Below, piece after piece: positions 22,101 to 30,200 of a stretch of DNA of 64,000 bases. The stretch is from Darksidea phi (lineage: Eukaryota > Ascomycota > Dothideomycetes > Pleosporales > Lentitheciaceae), in contig JASJFT010000157.1 in NCBI GenBank assembly GCA_030770425.1, forward strand, positions 1 to 64,000. The letters are read 5' to 3'. Below the pieces are notes generated by a model that saw only the letters and a program-made list of their open reading frames with translations, ran no database searches and had not been told where the DNA came from. The position numbers and the translations under genes are program-made. How positions within the stretch are numbered: the first letter of the stretch is position 1; each line of letters begins with the position of its first letter.

Positions 22101-22766
22101 GACAGGCTGCACCCATGCCTCATCGTCGCCACAGTCGCAGCAGCCCGAGTTGCCGGGCGAAACGCTGACATAGACCTGGTGGCCATCGTGGTCCGATGCG
22201 TCAAAACATCGCGCGCATAGCACGCAGGTATCATCGGCGGTGCACGTCTTGCACCGGTATGTAGCTTCTCCACTCTTGAAGATGTGCCCGCAAGGCTTCC
22301 CTCTCGCTGCCTCTGTGTATTCTGCGCCCTCTACTGCACCCTGAGCGTCGCGAAGGCTCCATACTGTGTCCGCCTCTGCCGGCGGCGGGCCGTTAGGAAA
22401 GAAGAGTGGTAGATAATCGCCACGTCCCGCGAGCGACCGGAAGAGGATCTGGTGGAGCTCACGCGTCGCGGCGTCAGAGTACTTGTAGGCGTGTCTTCGT
22501 GGGAGCTCGCGCAAGTGCTGGCAGAGCTCCTGCTCCTGCAAGGATACGAGCATCGTAGAGTTCGAGCCGAAGTGGGATGTGGTGGGGTTAACGGCGGGCG
22601 GTGCGGATAGACGCCGGGCCTGAAGCAAGGCAGTTGGATGTTTACGGAAGTGGACCGACCACAGCTGAGCAGTGTTTAGTAGTTCTTTGATCGTGGCGGC
22701 CGTGGTGACCAGGTTATGGTGTGAGTTGGTCGTCGAGCTCGGCGCGGTATGATGAGGCAACGCCAA
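16110..22766 (-). CDS. ubr1: E3 ubiquitin ligase, N-recognin UBR1
   Basis: One open frame of 2,218 residues, close to the usual size of filamentous-fungal UBR1. It recognises destabilising N-termini (Arg/N-degron pathway) and ubiquitinates them with a RAD6-type E2. Domains in order: UBR box at residues about 158-227 (CGHIFKSGEATYRCKTC ... CCDCGDDEAW ... CNIH); ClpS-like domain near 300-400 (LVLWNDEKHTVHDV); an acidic stretch near 490-530; a RING-H2 at about 1420-1570 (CILCQEE ... CGHLMHYACFEVYL ... CPLCKALG); and the cysteine-rich C-terminal cap (CLFCGEILCSQGVCC ... GGCNQHQAKCGG). An alternative start is the ATG at residue 72 (MLVSLQEQEL). There is no intron over 6.6 kb, unlike most neighbours. 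A 196-base retroposed repeat sits 135 bases upstream of the ATG. Confidence 0.95.
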   Translation of the reverse strand: MALPHHTAPSSTTNSHHNLVTTAATIKELLNTAQLWSVHFRKHPTALLQARRLSAPPAVNPTTSHFGSNSTMLVSLQEQELCQHLRELPRRHAYKYSDAATRELHQILFRSLAGRGDYLPLFFPNGPPPAEADTVWSLRDAQGAVEGAEYTEAARGKPCGHIFKSGEATYRCKTCTADDTCVLCARCFDASDHDGHQVYVSVSPGNSGCCDCGDDEAWVQPVNCNIHSVSPASESKAAGKAKEGSPLPDELIESIRMTISRTLDYLIDVFACSPEQLRLPKTEESILQDERASRLTSKWYSPGDQPEDGQEFCLVLWNDEKHTVHDVRDQVARACKQKMEFGLAKAHEVNDVGRATVVYRSNIKDLLRMAKIIEDIKLTVTIRSARDTFREQMGEAIVNWISDIAGCSVGDDNQILRRTVCEELLKPWRVGSEASNKGIGKNGLDDHEMEDKEVELDGYYYRYLTAQRRAQIQRMRRERTANNEDTTASDADADEEEEDDAESAEDVGEGGEGMDIDHVLAVLTQDGDGDVNMDADESTDDAPDMGTTHPRGTRRREHDLTPAESDSEPLIAAPSLRPVEPLMTVPETPRTKSLPLRPVRPPQYWLEKPEGFGRKPGTPVHEDLWQRLRLDHLILYDLRMWKQLRVGVRDVFISTVVSIPQFKRLLGLRFAGVYTALAQLYLIADREPDHSIINLSLQMLTTPSITAEIVERGNFLTNLMAILYTFLTTRQVGYPWNVDPKATLAFEQGAVTNRRMYHFFLDMKYLLGSDHVQERIREEQRYLLQFLDLVKLHQGICPNIRAIGEHLEYETEAWISASLITREINKLCRQFSDAFVWNRDQDSTNIRRAIRAAAKVAIVNSLGAERKRFDQTELKSETRFKTLDCLEFDAQPSDFLGPSYRIVDYTVAKEPMSFHHALHYTVSWLIDRARSMPRDHLLGLLLFSHAELQEDHNSTAVAIPEHQPDEYLLAMFDFPLRVCAWLAQMRAGIWVRNGITLRHQMTQYRSVSQRDVSYQRDIFLLQAALVLCNPSVFLATMVDRFGLMGWMTGKYEGVHHGFEDAQAIEVVEDFVHLLIILLSDRNSLIPPEDDVDPQVASIRRDIAHVLCFKPLSYSDMTTRLADRIQNMDEFPDVLSEMTKFRPPEGLQDSGTFELKEQYIELIDPYLHQYTRNQREEAETIYKNYMAKKTGKESSDIVFEPKLRPITSGLFQNLSDFTRQPFFTQIIYYLLGYALAAPKAAPGIPTTRVETYLQFVLQLLLVAVLEDKSEQHEWSQDAPDSFVTSVLTKNANMGLPGHPTILSILKTLLEKEGLKSCEPKINLILHRLKQRQQSTFIIASAALNMVNDRMDTASPAAVTLQEKEVKKKQALERQARVMASFKEQQGKFMANQDFDWGEDFSDLDDLAGAPAAEQEKIVKYPSDTCILCQEETNDQRLFGCFGHVSESNILRQTDICDADWVEEVTQTPISLDRSADAVRPFGVAGKNRHTVEKVSSDGRKVLTERQDLGKGFPRSHTRRGPVSTGCGHLMHYACFEVYLQATQRRHVSQIARNHPERPEYKEFMCPLCKALGNIFLPIIWKGKKVSYPGALQIATSFEDWIGSQLAVSISKLDKSPERAAGESPSGLNRQQKALFDYGAQEFIQPVASRLSDIIKSSFNLVPASQPTTQPRFQIPAFVALQNEDPREPVVLPSETSPSTAQNVPMQELIRIYQRLRDTFRVNAIPSSFSYPPTPAIVEDLTHTDSLAQTLGYSISAVEIAQRGVQTDSMRGSLIDKISPQSLTHLRVYSETVSSYMAIGSLRNQCSNKTMDEYSHTQVQQLHQLFIGHPNIFDSESLPYDLKSIRPLLLQDPFIFLCETAVCVVPALNLDIHHVLRLCYLAEMVRVIIAFTSDGGERFEANAGLERFINIEKVSHGAFSEEQLNNMLEFVCLVFNVSRVGNSQASLDFGDMPVPDKFRNPAFLYFIYTMASTYALPFVRKAAILMHVRYGVDLPHVAFDRVDEPELDRLTSLLKLPPIHEMFASLSSHTPSGHITRSVVGGWIRHWIWSREGRYPIQFSIPLSHPAIFELVGLPKNYDTLTDEAIRRKCPTTGKEITDPSLCLFCGEILCSQGVCCMTNKNRGGCNQHQAKCGGNVGLFINIRKCMVLFLNQDNGAWAVAPYLDKHGEVDPTLRRHHQLFLNQKRYDVLLRKVWLEGGIQSHIARRLEGEINNGGWETL

Positions 22767-22900
22767 GGCATAGCATCATGCCTGGACCTTCACCGATAGT
22801 TTCTTTCAGAGCAGCTAACAAAGATGGTAATTTCCACGGTTTTATTCCAGGGCAGTCTAGCAAATGGAGAATTTAACCTATGATATAGTTCTGCGTTGTT

Positions 22901-23096
22901 CGTCGCCTGTCAATGTTCGAAACATCACCTCGTCGGCCGTGAATATCACTCGCGATCGACTGTACTCTGTACAGCTCTATAGCTCTATTATCGTGCATAA
23001 GGTGTAGGTATAGTACCTCTACTATATACAAACTCCTACTGTATTTCGTATAGACCTTACAACAGATACTCCTACTGTACAAATCTAAAATAAATC
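22901..23096 (+). repeat. Dispersed retroposon copy R3 with 13-bp target-site duplication
   Basis: A 196-base unit shared with 29136-29411. It is bracketed by direct repeats of GTTCTGCGTTGTT at 22888-22900 and 23097-23109 (13 of 13). The 3' end is adenine-rich (AAATCTAAAATAAATC). The 5' end starts inside the longer R4 copy, as expected for 5' truncation. A GTTCGAAAC at 22915-22923 fits the RNA polymerase III B-box pattern, though its distance from the 5' end is not typical. These traits point to insertion by LINE machinery (SINE, or 5'-truncated LINE end). It lies in the UBR1 upstream region. Confidence 0.75.
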
Positions 23097-23109
23097 GTTC
23101 TGCGTTGTT

Positions 23110-23383
23110 TGTGTATATTTTGCACAAAGTAGGGCACAGTAATGGAAAAGTCTAAGTCTGGTCGCCATACACAAACGAGGAGCAGAAACAACGATCATTT
23201 ACAGATGAAAGACAGACAGAGAGGGGGGCTTTCACTCATATTCGAACAACACAAAAGGACCGCAGATGCTGCTAATCACCTCGGTTTGGTGCTGGTATTC
23301 TGATGCCGTAACATACACAGTTGTACAGTGTCTAGTCACTCGAGACCGTCCTATATCCCTCCTGCCCCATGCGCTGCTATGTC
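23110..23383. other. Intergenic, nothing recognised
   Basis: Between retroposon copy R3 and the QCR9 stop codon; presumably QCR9 3' untranslated sequence and UBR1 upstream sequence. Confidence 0.4.
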
Positions 23384-23814
23384 TTACTCGTCGTCATCCT
23401 CCTCCTCGCGCGCCTGGACGTATTTCGCCTTGATATCCTTCCATTGTCGCTGGCTCCTATGTCAGCTCCTGTCCGCTCCGTGATATATCGCTTTACGTAC
23501 GCCCCTGTTGATACTGTCCCAGATCTTGTCTGAGCCCGTGTCGAAAGCCCTGATCTCCCGTCAGTATGCCCTTACGCGGCGCCCTGCCCTCCCTAGACCA
23601 CATACAGTTGTAGGGCGAAGGCGGAGGCGAAGACGGTGCCCAGCATGGCAAAGTTTCTTCGGAGGAAGGTGCTGCAGTCGGCGGTCAGTTACGTTCGGCG
23701 GTAAGGGCAGAGGCGCAGAGGGAGGCGTGCTTGTAGATGAGGGATGAAAGCTGTAAAGCCGTTAGCGACATCAATCCAGGGCTTCAGAAGGCCCAATTGA
23801 CTTACTCCGGCCAT
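23384..23814 (-). CDS. QCR9: Cytochrome bc1 complex subunit 9 (QCR9), 5 exons
   Basis: Small inner-membrane subunit of ubiquinol-cytochrome c reductase (complex III). The spliced product starts MAGLSSLIYNTFLRRN and continues through the single hydrophobic helix FAMLGTVFASAFALQLAFD to DKIWDSINRGRQWKDIKAKY, then an acidic tail. This matches the QCR9 family order (..YN..FRRN..., AFD...DKIWD..N.G..WKDI). Introns: 23805-23751 (GTAAGT..CAG); a second after LIY that appears to be GC-AG (59 bp, GCACGC..GACTGCAG, with CTGAC); a third after FALQ(L) (GTATGT..CTGAC..CAG); a fourth after INRG (GTACGT..CTGAC..CAG). The gene is too fragmented for any long open frame. It diverges from PYM; an inverted CCAAT (ATTGG, 23941) sits about 130 bases upstream. 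Confidence 0.85.
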
Positions 23815-24102
23815 TGTGAGAGGGCTGCGGATGCGAGTGGAGCTGTGGAAAGGGTGTTCGCGTGGGGTTGCTGGTGAGGTCGATGTCGTGAGGAACAAAC
23901 CGTGAGGAAGCTGGATCGGTGCCGGAATGGCCCGGCTTTGATTGGCTGCCAAATTTCGCACAGTGCAGCCACGACCTCCGTTGCTCCTTGGTCCCCACCT
24001 TGACAAACCGCAACCAGACTTCAACTACGACGTTCCCCCGCTAGCTGCGCAAATTTCTTGTGCACAAGCTGCCTTGCAAAACGCTCATACACAACAACCG
24101 CC
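23815..24102. promoter_or_regulatory. Shared QCR9/PYM divergent promoter
   Basis: Only 288 bases separate the two ATGs. An inverted CCAAT box (ATTGG at 23941-23945) lies near the middle. HAP/CBC binding to CCAAT is known for fungal respiratory genes, so control of QCR9 by that complex is a reasonable inference. Confidence 0.5.
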
Positions 24103-24714
24103 ATGCCTACAGTGGAAACGCCAGCCATCTCGAGATCGGGCATCACTACTTCGGCGACCGGCGAACGACACATCCCGTCCTCAACACGCGCCGACGGCTC
24201 CATACGAAAAGAGATAAAAGTAAGGCCCGGCTACCGCCCCCCAGAGGATGTCGATGTGTATAAGAACCGCACGGCTGAAGGCTTCAGAACTCGAGGCAAG
24301 GGAGGAGTGCCTGGAGCCGAAGGGCTGAAGGAAGAGAAGGAACCCATCAAGGGAACCCCCGCCGCAAACAAGAACGCCAAACGAAGGGAAGCTAGGAAAA
24401 AGGCTGCTGCTGCCACTACTGCTACTACTACAGACGGCAAGGAGGAAGACAAGCCTACAATGGAACAGACGATCACCAAAAGCAAAGAACCCGCCGAACC
24501 CCCGAAGCCTGCGGACCCAGAAGCCGACAAGGAGAAAGAAGTAAAGAAGCTGCTTAAGAAGTTGCGTCAAGCGCGAGACCTAAAGGATAAGAAGGAGAAG
24601 GGCGATGTGCTGCTGCCGGAGCAATTCGAAAAGGTGATTAAGATCAATGAACTTATGCGGCAGTTGGAGAATCTTGGTTTCGATTCAGAGGGTGAGAAGA
24701 AGGCTGAAACCTGA
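24103..24714 (+). CDS. PYM (WIBG), partner of Y14 and Mago
   Basis: 203 residues. The N-terminus (GITTSATGERHIPSSTRADG, then IRKEIKVRPGYRPPEDVDVY) is the Mago-Y14 binding motif of PYM/WIBG proteins, which remove exon-junction complexes from mRNA on the ribosome. The rest is a lysine/glutamate-rich coiled segment (KKLLKKLRQARDLKDKKEKG) and a conserved C-terminal helix (LLPEQFEKVIKINELMRQLE) of the type seen at the C-terminus of PYM. The frame is open 15 codons upstream (ATG 24058), but homology begins just after the ATG at 24103, so that start is chosen. Single exon; divergent from QCR9. Confidence 0.85.
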   Translation: MPTVETPAISRSGITTSATGERHIPSSTRADGSIRKEIKVRPGYRPPEDVDVYKNRTAEGFRTRGKGGVPGAEGLKEEKEPIKGTPAANKNAKRREARKKAAAATTATTTDGKEEDKPTMEQTITKSKEPAEPPKPADPEADKEKEVKKLLKKLRQARDLKDKKEKGDVLLPEQFEKVIKINELMRQLENLGFDSEGEKKAET

Positions 24715-25472
24715 GTTCTAGGAAAGAGCACAGTTTCAAGCCGAACGATATGCCGATCTGATCGAAAGGGGAGTAATCGAGATCGAAGAGCTACCCCACG
24801 GCTTATATCTACGACATCAAACTTGTTCGCCGATGTAAGGACACCGATCACCTGCATGCGACGGTTTTCTGCACTCCATCGTACTAGGTGGGCGGTCCGC
24901 AAGAGCCGCGCCCTGGCTCTCAAAACAACACAGGACGATCTATACCACTCAGACCGCACCGGGTTTTCTGAACCGGCGCATTTGCCTTGCAAGTTAAGGC
25001 GCAATTTTTTTTTGCGCCGAGACATGATGAAATACTTAGGCAATATCTAAGCTATGAGCGTCAATTATTCAGTACATGGATTTTGAGTCTGTACTCTATT
25101 GAGACGTCGAGTAGCTGCAGAGACGAATGCAACCACCGGTCTATTTATCGCTTCTCTCCTTGCACCTTCCAATGTGCAAGCCAATATTGTCATGTTTACA
25201 TACATATGATACCTGTCATGTATCCAATCTGATCCCACGAACGAGATTTTCTATATAATAAGCAAACAGGAAGTAGAGTAAGGCCCAGCGTACAACAGTC
25301 CAATCTAGTGACCGCAGTGGAAACAATCCGAGTAGCCCCGAACGAAGTTAGCAAACAGAGCAACAACCCCAACGCCAGCTACCTATCCGGGTATCCTATC
25401 CCTACCTAATGATGCAAGACAAAAGAAACGCAGCAATGACTGACTTCAGTCGGGCGGCTCCACAACGACCAC
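24715..25472. other. Convergent 3' regions of PYM and flotillin
   Basis: A+T-rich in the second half. No gene, RNA or repeat was recognised; probably untranslated ends of both genes. Confidence 0.5.
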
Positions 25473-27115
25473 TCAAGAAGAGTTCTCACTTCCATTCCTC
25501 AACTCCCTCACTTGAAAATTCGCCCCTCCTTCTTTTCCCGGCATCTGCGCCAACCAGCTCGGTGGCGCCATTCCTGTCTGATCATGGATGGTGCTCAGCA
25601 GCGGTGGCAAGCTCTGAAAGAGATTGCGAATAGGCGCTGTAGGATCAGCAATGGCGCCGTCGCCTCCAGCAGACCCGGTATTCCACACATTGATCTTCGG
25701 TTGCAGGCCGCGGATAGCCTCAGCGTTGGCGTTGGCGAGACGCTCGTACGTGTTGTTCTGCAACATGAGGTACTGCATAAGGCCTTGAGGTCCGCCGAGC
25801 ACGGAAGCCATGTCGCCATATGCTTTCGCCATGGCGGAGAGACCCTCGGCTTCACGCTGTTGGGAAATGAGTTGGGCGGAGGCTTCGCGTTCGCGGCGGA
25901 AGTATTCTGCTTCTGCAGCGCGCTTCGAGACCAGGTAGTTTGCCTCGGCCTCCCTCTCCTTAGCCTGAAAGTTTGCTTCCGCATCTTTTAGCCTCCTGAA
26001 AGCCGCCGCCTCAGCATCGGCCTGCTCGCTGTACTTCTTGCCCTCGGCCGCCTTTTGCTCGGCGTAGAGAGTTGCGTCGGCCTTTTGCTGAGAGGATTCT
26101 TTGGCGATGGTGGCCTGGGTAACAGTCGTGGCACGGAGACGCTCGAGTTCCATGAGCGCTTTCTTCTTCTCGACTTCGGTGTTGAGTTCGGCATCACGGC
26201 GTTCGGCTTCACGCTTTGCGGCAACGCGAGCGAGATTTAAGTCCTTCCCGATTTGGATTTCCTTGTCTGTAAGTTTGGCATCCGCCTGCGCTTTTTCGGC
26301 TTTGCGTTCCGTTTCGAGAACAGCGGTTGCGGCGTGGATCTGGGAGTGTGTTAGTTGTGACCCGACAAATCTTCCAGACTACCTTCGTACCTTGGCAACC
26401 TCCTGCTTCGTCTTGCCTTGCTTCTCTGCCTCACCAACCTCGCCACGCATACGAGCATCGGCCACATCGACCTTGGCCTGGTTCAGCGCACCCTCATGCG
26501 CCTTGCGAGATAAGAATGCAAAATACTCGGAACCAGGTGTGTCCTGCAGTTCTTTGACATTGGCGTTGTAGATGCAAAGACCGAACTGATCCAGTTCAGA
26601 CTGAACCTGTTGAATGACCTTATCCTTGAAGACCTTGCGCTCGCGGAAAAGCTCCTCCATTGTCATGGTCGAGACGATGCTACGGGTCTCACCTTCGATA
26701 ATACCCTTGACAATATCCTGTACATGGTTTCGTCCGGCGGCGACTGCGACGGCGCCCTTTGCAGCGGAAGCGGTTGGTCGTCCATCCGACTCGCCTGTCA
26801 GCAGGACAGCGTACTTTTCAAGTGATTTGAGGTTGTCGGCAGGACCAATAGTGAAGACAGCAGGGAGACTGAATTTGAGCTTCTCAACAGTCATGGCTTG
26901 GAGGGCCATGGAGAAGTCAAAGGGCGTGATACTGATCTTGCTGACTTTCTGGAAGGGATAGACGAAAGCCTGCGAACATGATTAGTCCCTTTCTGAAGAG
27001 AAAAGTGGACGCCGGTACGGAAATTTACCTTCTTCTTAATTTGCACCTTCTCGATACCAGCGCCAGTGATGACGAGGTATGAGTTAGGCTCCGCGACATG
27101 ATACCAGATACCCAT
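25473..27115 (-). CDS. Flotillin-like SPFH protein (3 exons)
   Basis: Exons 27115-27029, 26969-26391 and 26339-25473; introns of 59 bp (GTAAAT..CAG) and 51 bp (GTACGA..CAG). Total 510 residues. The N-terminus (MGIWYHVAEPNSYLVITGAG) and SPFH/band-7 domain (VYPFQKVSKISITPFDFSMA; VQDIVKGIIEGETRSIVS; FGLCIYNANVKELQD) are followed by a long Ala/Glu/Lys/Arg coiled coil with EA repeats (AKREAERRDAELNTEVEKKK), the flotillin tail. Flotillins scaffold sterol-rich plasma-membrane microdomains; filamentous fungi use them near growing tips. There is no signal peptide, and membrane attachment would be by acylation or hairpin. Faces PYM tail to tail. Confidence 0.9.
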
Positions 27116-28222
27116 TTTGAAGGTCTGATAGATATTTGGTTATCAGTGTAGTGGTGATAAGCAATATAGTTAAACAAGTGAGCAAGCTCGGGGATGATAT
27201 GGCTTTATAGAATTTGCTCAGAGTGAACCTTGGTATGGTTCGAGCCAGCGGTAGTGACACGTACCAAGCCAACAGTCACAGTTCTGGCTCAGCTTTCAAG
27301 CAATGAACAAGTGAATACAGCCACAACCATCGCCATAGTGACACAGTGTTCTTATACCCCGGCCCTCATCGTGCATTCATCTCTCAAGGCATTATCGAAT
27401 ACGGAACGCTCAGCAGACCGGTCAGTAGAAACGGCATGGTCCTTGCCATTGTTCCTATAGCGGTTAGCGGGGGCCGGCTAGATTCAGCCTTGCGCCTCCT
27501 CAGCCACTCGTTCAGGCGACTACTGAGATCCATTGGCAAACACTACGAGGCTCTGTCTTCTAGAAGGAAACGGGCCAGGAAAAGGGTCGCAACTAGCCTA
27601 ACTGCGCATTCTCACGTTTTCGTTGTTCACATGGTAGCGGAAGCATACCTCAGCCCTCAAGGCGTGAAAGAGCATCAGGATATCAGGCAGCAGCCCGCAG
27701 CCTCAAGCGTTAACTCTAGGCGTTCCCTTCCTTGCACCCCCCCGCTCGTACAGCTGTGCTCCGTTTCTCGCCAACACACGAGCCATGGTACTCCGGCAAG
27801 GCACGCGATTGGCTGAACCCCTTCAATTTCCCCCCTCCGCACGCACGTATTCGCATGGAAAAGTCACGTTAGGAATTTGCTGGGCGGGGCTAATGTCGGA
27901 GTACGAGGCTGTGCCCCAAGGCACAATACAGGCAGACACTCATCCTACGGGAATGGAACACCGAGCGCGGTGACCTAGATAAGAAGCTGAGCATGTTGGT
28001 TGAGCGTGGAATGGGCTCGTGACGCCAGGTTTCGGCACCCTATCCGAGGAGGAGAGGCAACTTTTGCAGAGTCACCGGAAGCGAACCATACTAATTATCG
28101 CGAGAGCAAATTCCCTCTATCTCCCTCTGTGCGAACGTCACCCAACATAACCATCCCCGCTAAACACTGGCGCTGCAACCTTCTGCAATCCGCCCTCTAA
28201 TTTGTGACTCCACCCTGCAGCC
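27116..28222. other. 1.1-kb divergent intergenic region
   Basis: Upstream of both flotillin (leftward) and the unknown gene at 28223 (rightward). Several open frames run through it, but none has protein-like composition or splice support. No repeats seen. Confidence 0.5.
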
Positions 28223-28921
28223 ATGTCCACAAACGAAAAAGACCCGTTACCACCCTCATACACCGAATCTATCCATTCCTTGCGAACAGGATCGTCAAAT
28301 CGCGGCCAAAATATTATCGACCAACTAACCCTCGTCCGCGCTCAACACCTCCGGTCCGTAATAAACGACCACATTCTACCCGTTGTCGAACAACAAGCCA
28401 ACTGCGGCATCGCCCACACCATCATCGCCCTCCTCCCTTCCGACATTCCTTTACCAGCCCCCGAAGAAAAGAACGAATTCAGTTTCGACACCGCCACCGA
28501 CTCTCAGAAAGTAGAAGTAATCGGCTTTTCCTCAGATGAGTCCCCCAAGATAGTCCCGCTCGAAGGCCGGCTCAACAGAACGGAATTCTGGCGCCCACAA
28601 GTCATCATCGACGAGCTGGAACAACGGCTGAGGGAAGAGCTAAATGCAAGTGAGAGGTTGAGACCAAGGGGTCCTGAAATAGAAGAAAAGCCACAGCGGC
28701 AGCCGAAGAGGAGTTTCTTCGCTAGAGTTTCGGGGAGGGGCCCGGGGGCGCCGTCACCGAATGGAAATCCTGACGTCGGCGTGAGGCAGCTGGACACTAC
28801 GGGGCAGGTGTTGGCAAAGGTTAGGCTGGAGAATATTTGTCTGAGAACTGTAAACGAGTTTGGACTTTACGATACCATGTCGAAACAGTGTGTTATCATA
28901 AGGGTGGATGCGAGGTGTTGA
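28223..28921 (+). CDS. Conserved-type hypothetical protein with N-terminal PPSY motif
   Basis: 232 residues in one exon. Starts MSTNEKDPLPPSYTES: PPSY is a potential WW/Nedd4-type binding motif. A helical stretch follows (IDQLTLVRAQHLRSVINDHILPVVEQQ), then an acidic section, then a conserved-looking block (FWRPQVIIDELEQRLREELNASERL), a basic linker, and a final segment (QVLAKVRLENICLRTVNEFGLYDTMSKQ). No membrane helix or signal peptide. Composition is coding-like from start to stop. The family is not recognised and I assign no function; a ubiquitin-ligase adaptor partner role is only suggested by PPSY. Confidence 0.65.
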   Translation: MSTNEKDPLPPSYTESIHSLRTGSSNRGQNIIDQLTLVRAQHLRSVINDHILPVVEQQANCGIAHTIIALLPSDIPLPAPEEKNEFSFDTATDSQKVEVIGFSSDESPKIVPLEGRLNRTEFWRPQVIIDELEQRLREELNASERLRPRGPEIEEKPQRQPKRSFFARVSGRGPGAPSPNGNPDVGVRQLDTTGQVLAKVRLENICLRTVNEFGLYDTMSKQCVIIRVDARC

Positions 28922-29135
28922 GGTTTGGTTATCGCCGGTGATGCATACCGCAGTCTAAATCCATACTAATTCCGAGAGGATTCATCATGCTGTGTATAGA
29001 GAACGGGTCACCTGCTTCTTCTGGAAAGAGAGCTCTAAGCCAATTCTCAGCGGACATTTTATCGAACGCTTTGACTAAGTAGATGAAGACTTTCATGTGT
29101 TAGATTTGATGACGTTATAATAGCTTCGATTGCGG

Positions 29136-29411
29136 TACTGCCTCCTCGCTACCACTGTTGGGCCTCTCAACGCTCTGCCTCGGCTCTGCGATTCGGCAGC
29201 ACATGTCATTGCTGGTTGCCTGTCAATGTTCAACGCATCACCTCGTCGGTCGTGAATACCACTCGCGATCGATAGTACTGTGTTCAGCTCTACAGCTCTA
29301 CAGCTCTATTATCATGTACAAGATATGGGTATAGTACCTCTACTGTATACACTCCTATGTTTCGTAGGGACCTTACAAAAGGGACTCTCACTATCAAAGT
29401 CCAAACAAATC
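29136..29411 (+). repeat. Dispersed retroposon copy R4 with about 16-bp target-site duplication
   Basis: The longest copy of the repeat. Its last 190 bases match R3, and it is bracketed by ATAGCTTCGATTGCGG (29120-29135) and ATAGCTACGATTGTGG (29412-29427), a 16-base direct repeat with two mismatches. The 3' end is adenine-rich (CCAAACAAATC). The first 80 bases are absent from R3, so R3 is a shorter 5'-truncated copy. GTTCAACGC at 29228-29236 fits a B-box pattern. It lies between the unknown gene (28921) and the RCR-family gene. Confidence 0.7.
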
Positions 29412-29708
29412 ATAGCTACGATTGTGGGTGGGGGCACATATCACACGAAGCACAAAGAAGTGTTACGTACTGCACTGTGGAATTACTGACTACCATTCGG
29501 GTATAAGAAAACGACTATACTATACAAGAAAGACGAAAGAGGGAAGGCATCGCAAAACCTGATGTAAAGGCCGTTCACCGTCAGTGTATTCGAAGCCAAC
29601 GGACAGAGGTATCGCCAAAACGCCGACCGCAAAGCAATAACAGCATCGAGCTATCCGGCTCGACCATTATTGTCCATTTCCCAGTAATACGATTGTCGAC
29701 GACAATGT

Positions 29709-30200
29709 TTATCGGATCACGCCATCGCCACCCTTGCCTGGTGGCGGCCCCGCGGGTGGAGCATACCCACTCTCGCCACCATCGCGTGCGTACGTCGGCT
29801 GAGGAGGCTGGAGTTCAACACCATTTTGCTGTCCGTAGTATCCCTGATTGGCGCCGTAGGAGGGGCCATTTTGTTGCGGGGTTGCGGAGTACTGCGGAGG
29901 TGGTTGTTGGTAGTTCTGGTTGTTGTAGTATGGCTGCGCGTTGTATTGGCCGGGTCGGGCAGCCCATCCGGTGCCGTAGAAGGGTTTGTTGCCAGCCCGG
30001 CGACGGCGACGAGCGGTTATGCAGCTGCGCAGAGGGTAAGGAAGGGCCGGGCGGAGAGCGGATGAAGCTGCTTACCTGCAGAGAACGAAGAGGAGGAAGA
30101 AACCGATAACGACGACGGCGAGGACGACCCAGCGAACCCAGTCGTTCCACGCACTGCGCGTGCAGTAGCGATACGGGCCGTCGTCATAACACCTAACCAT
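29709..30200 (-). CDS. RCR-family membrane protein (chitin/Congo red resistance)
   Basis: Exons 30200-30076 and 30024-29709 with a 51-bp intron (30075-30025, GTAAGC..CAG). The product is 146 residues: a short N-terminus, one hydrophobic helix (WVVLAVVVIGFFLLFVL), a basic patch just after it (TARRRRRAG), then NKPFYGTGWAARPGQ and a long Tyr/Pro/Gln/Asn-rich tail. That order (TM, Arg cluster, 'PFYGTGW') is the hallmark of fungal RCR1/RCR2-type proteins, linked to chitin deposition and trafficking of plasma-membrane proteins. Upstream splice-like sequence (GTATGT near 30400, GTGAGT near 30297) suggests a 5' untranslated or extra coding exon, unresolved. Confidence 0.75.

Noticed and set aside
22915..22923. 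B-box-like GTTCGAAAC as part of a functional tRNA gene
   Set aside because: No cloverleaf, A box or anticodon arm can be folded around it; it belongs to the retroposed repeat.
24058..24102. Upstream in-frame start of PYM giving a 15-residue extension
   Set aside because: Family similarity begins at the next ATG, and the extension would fall in the short shared promoter with QCR9.
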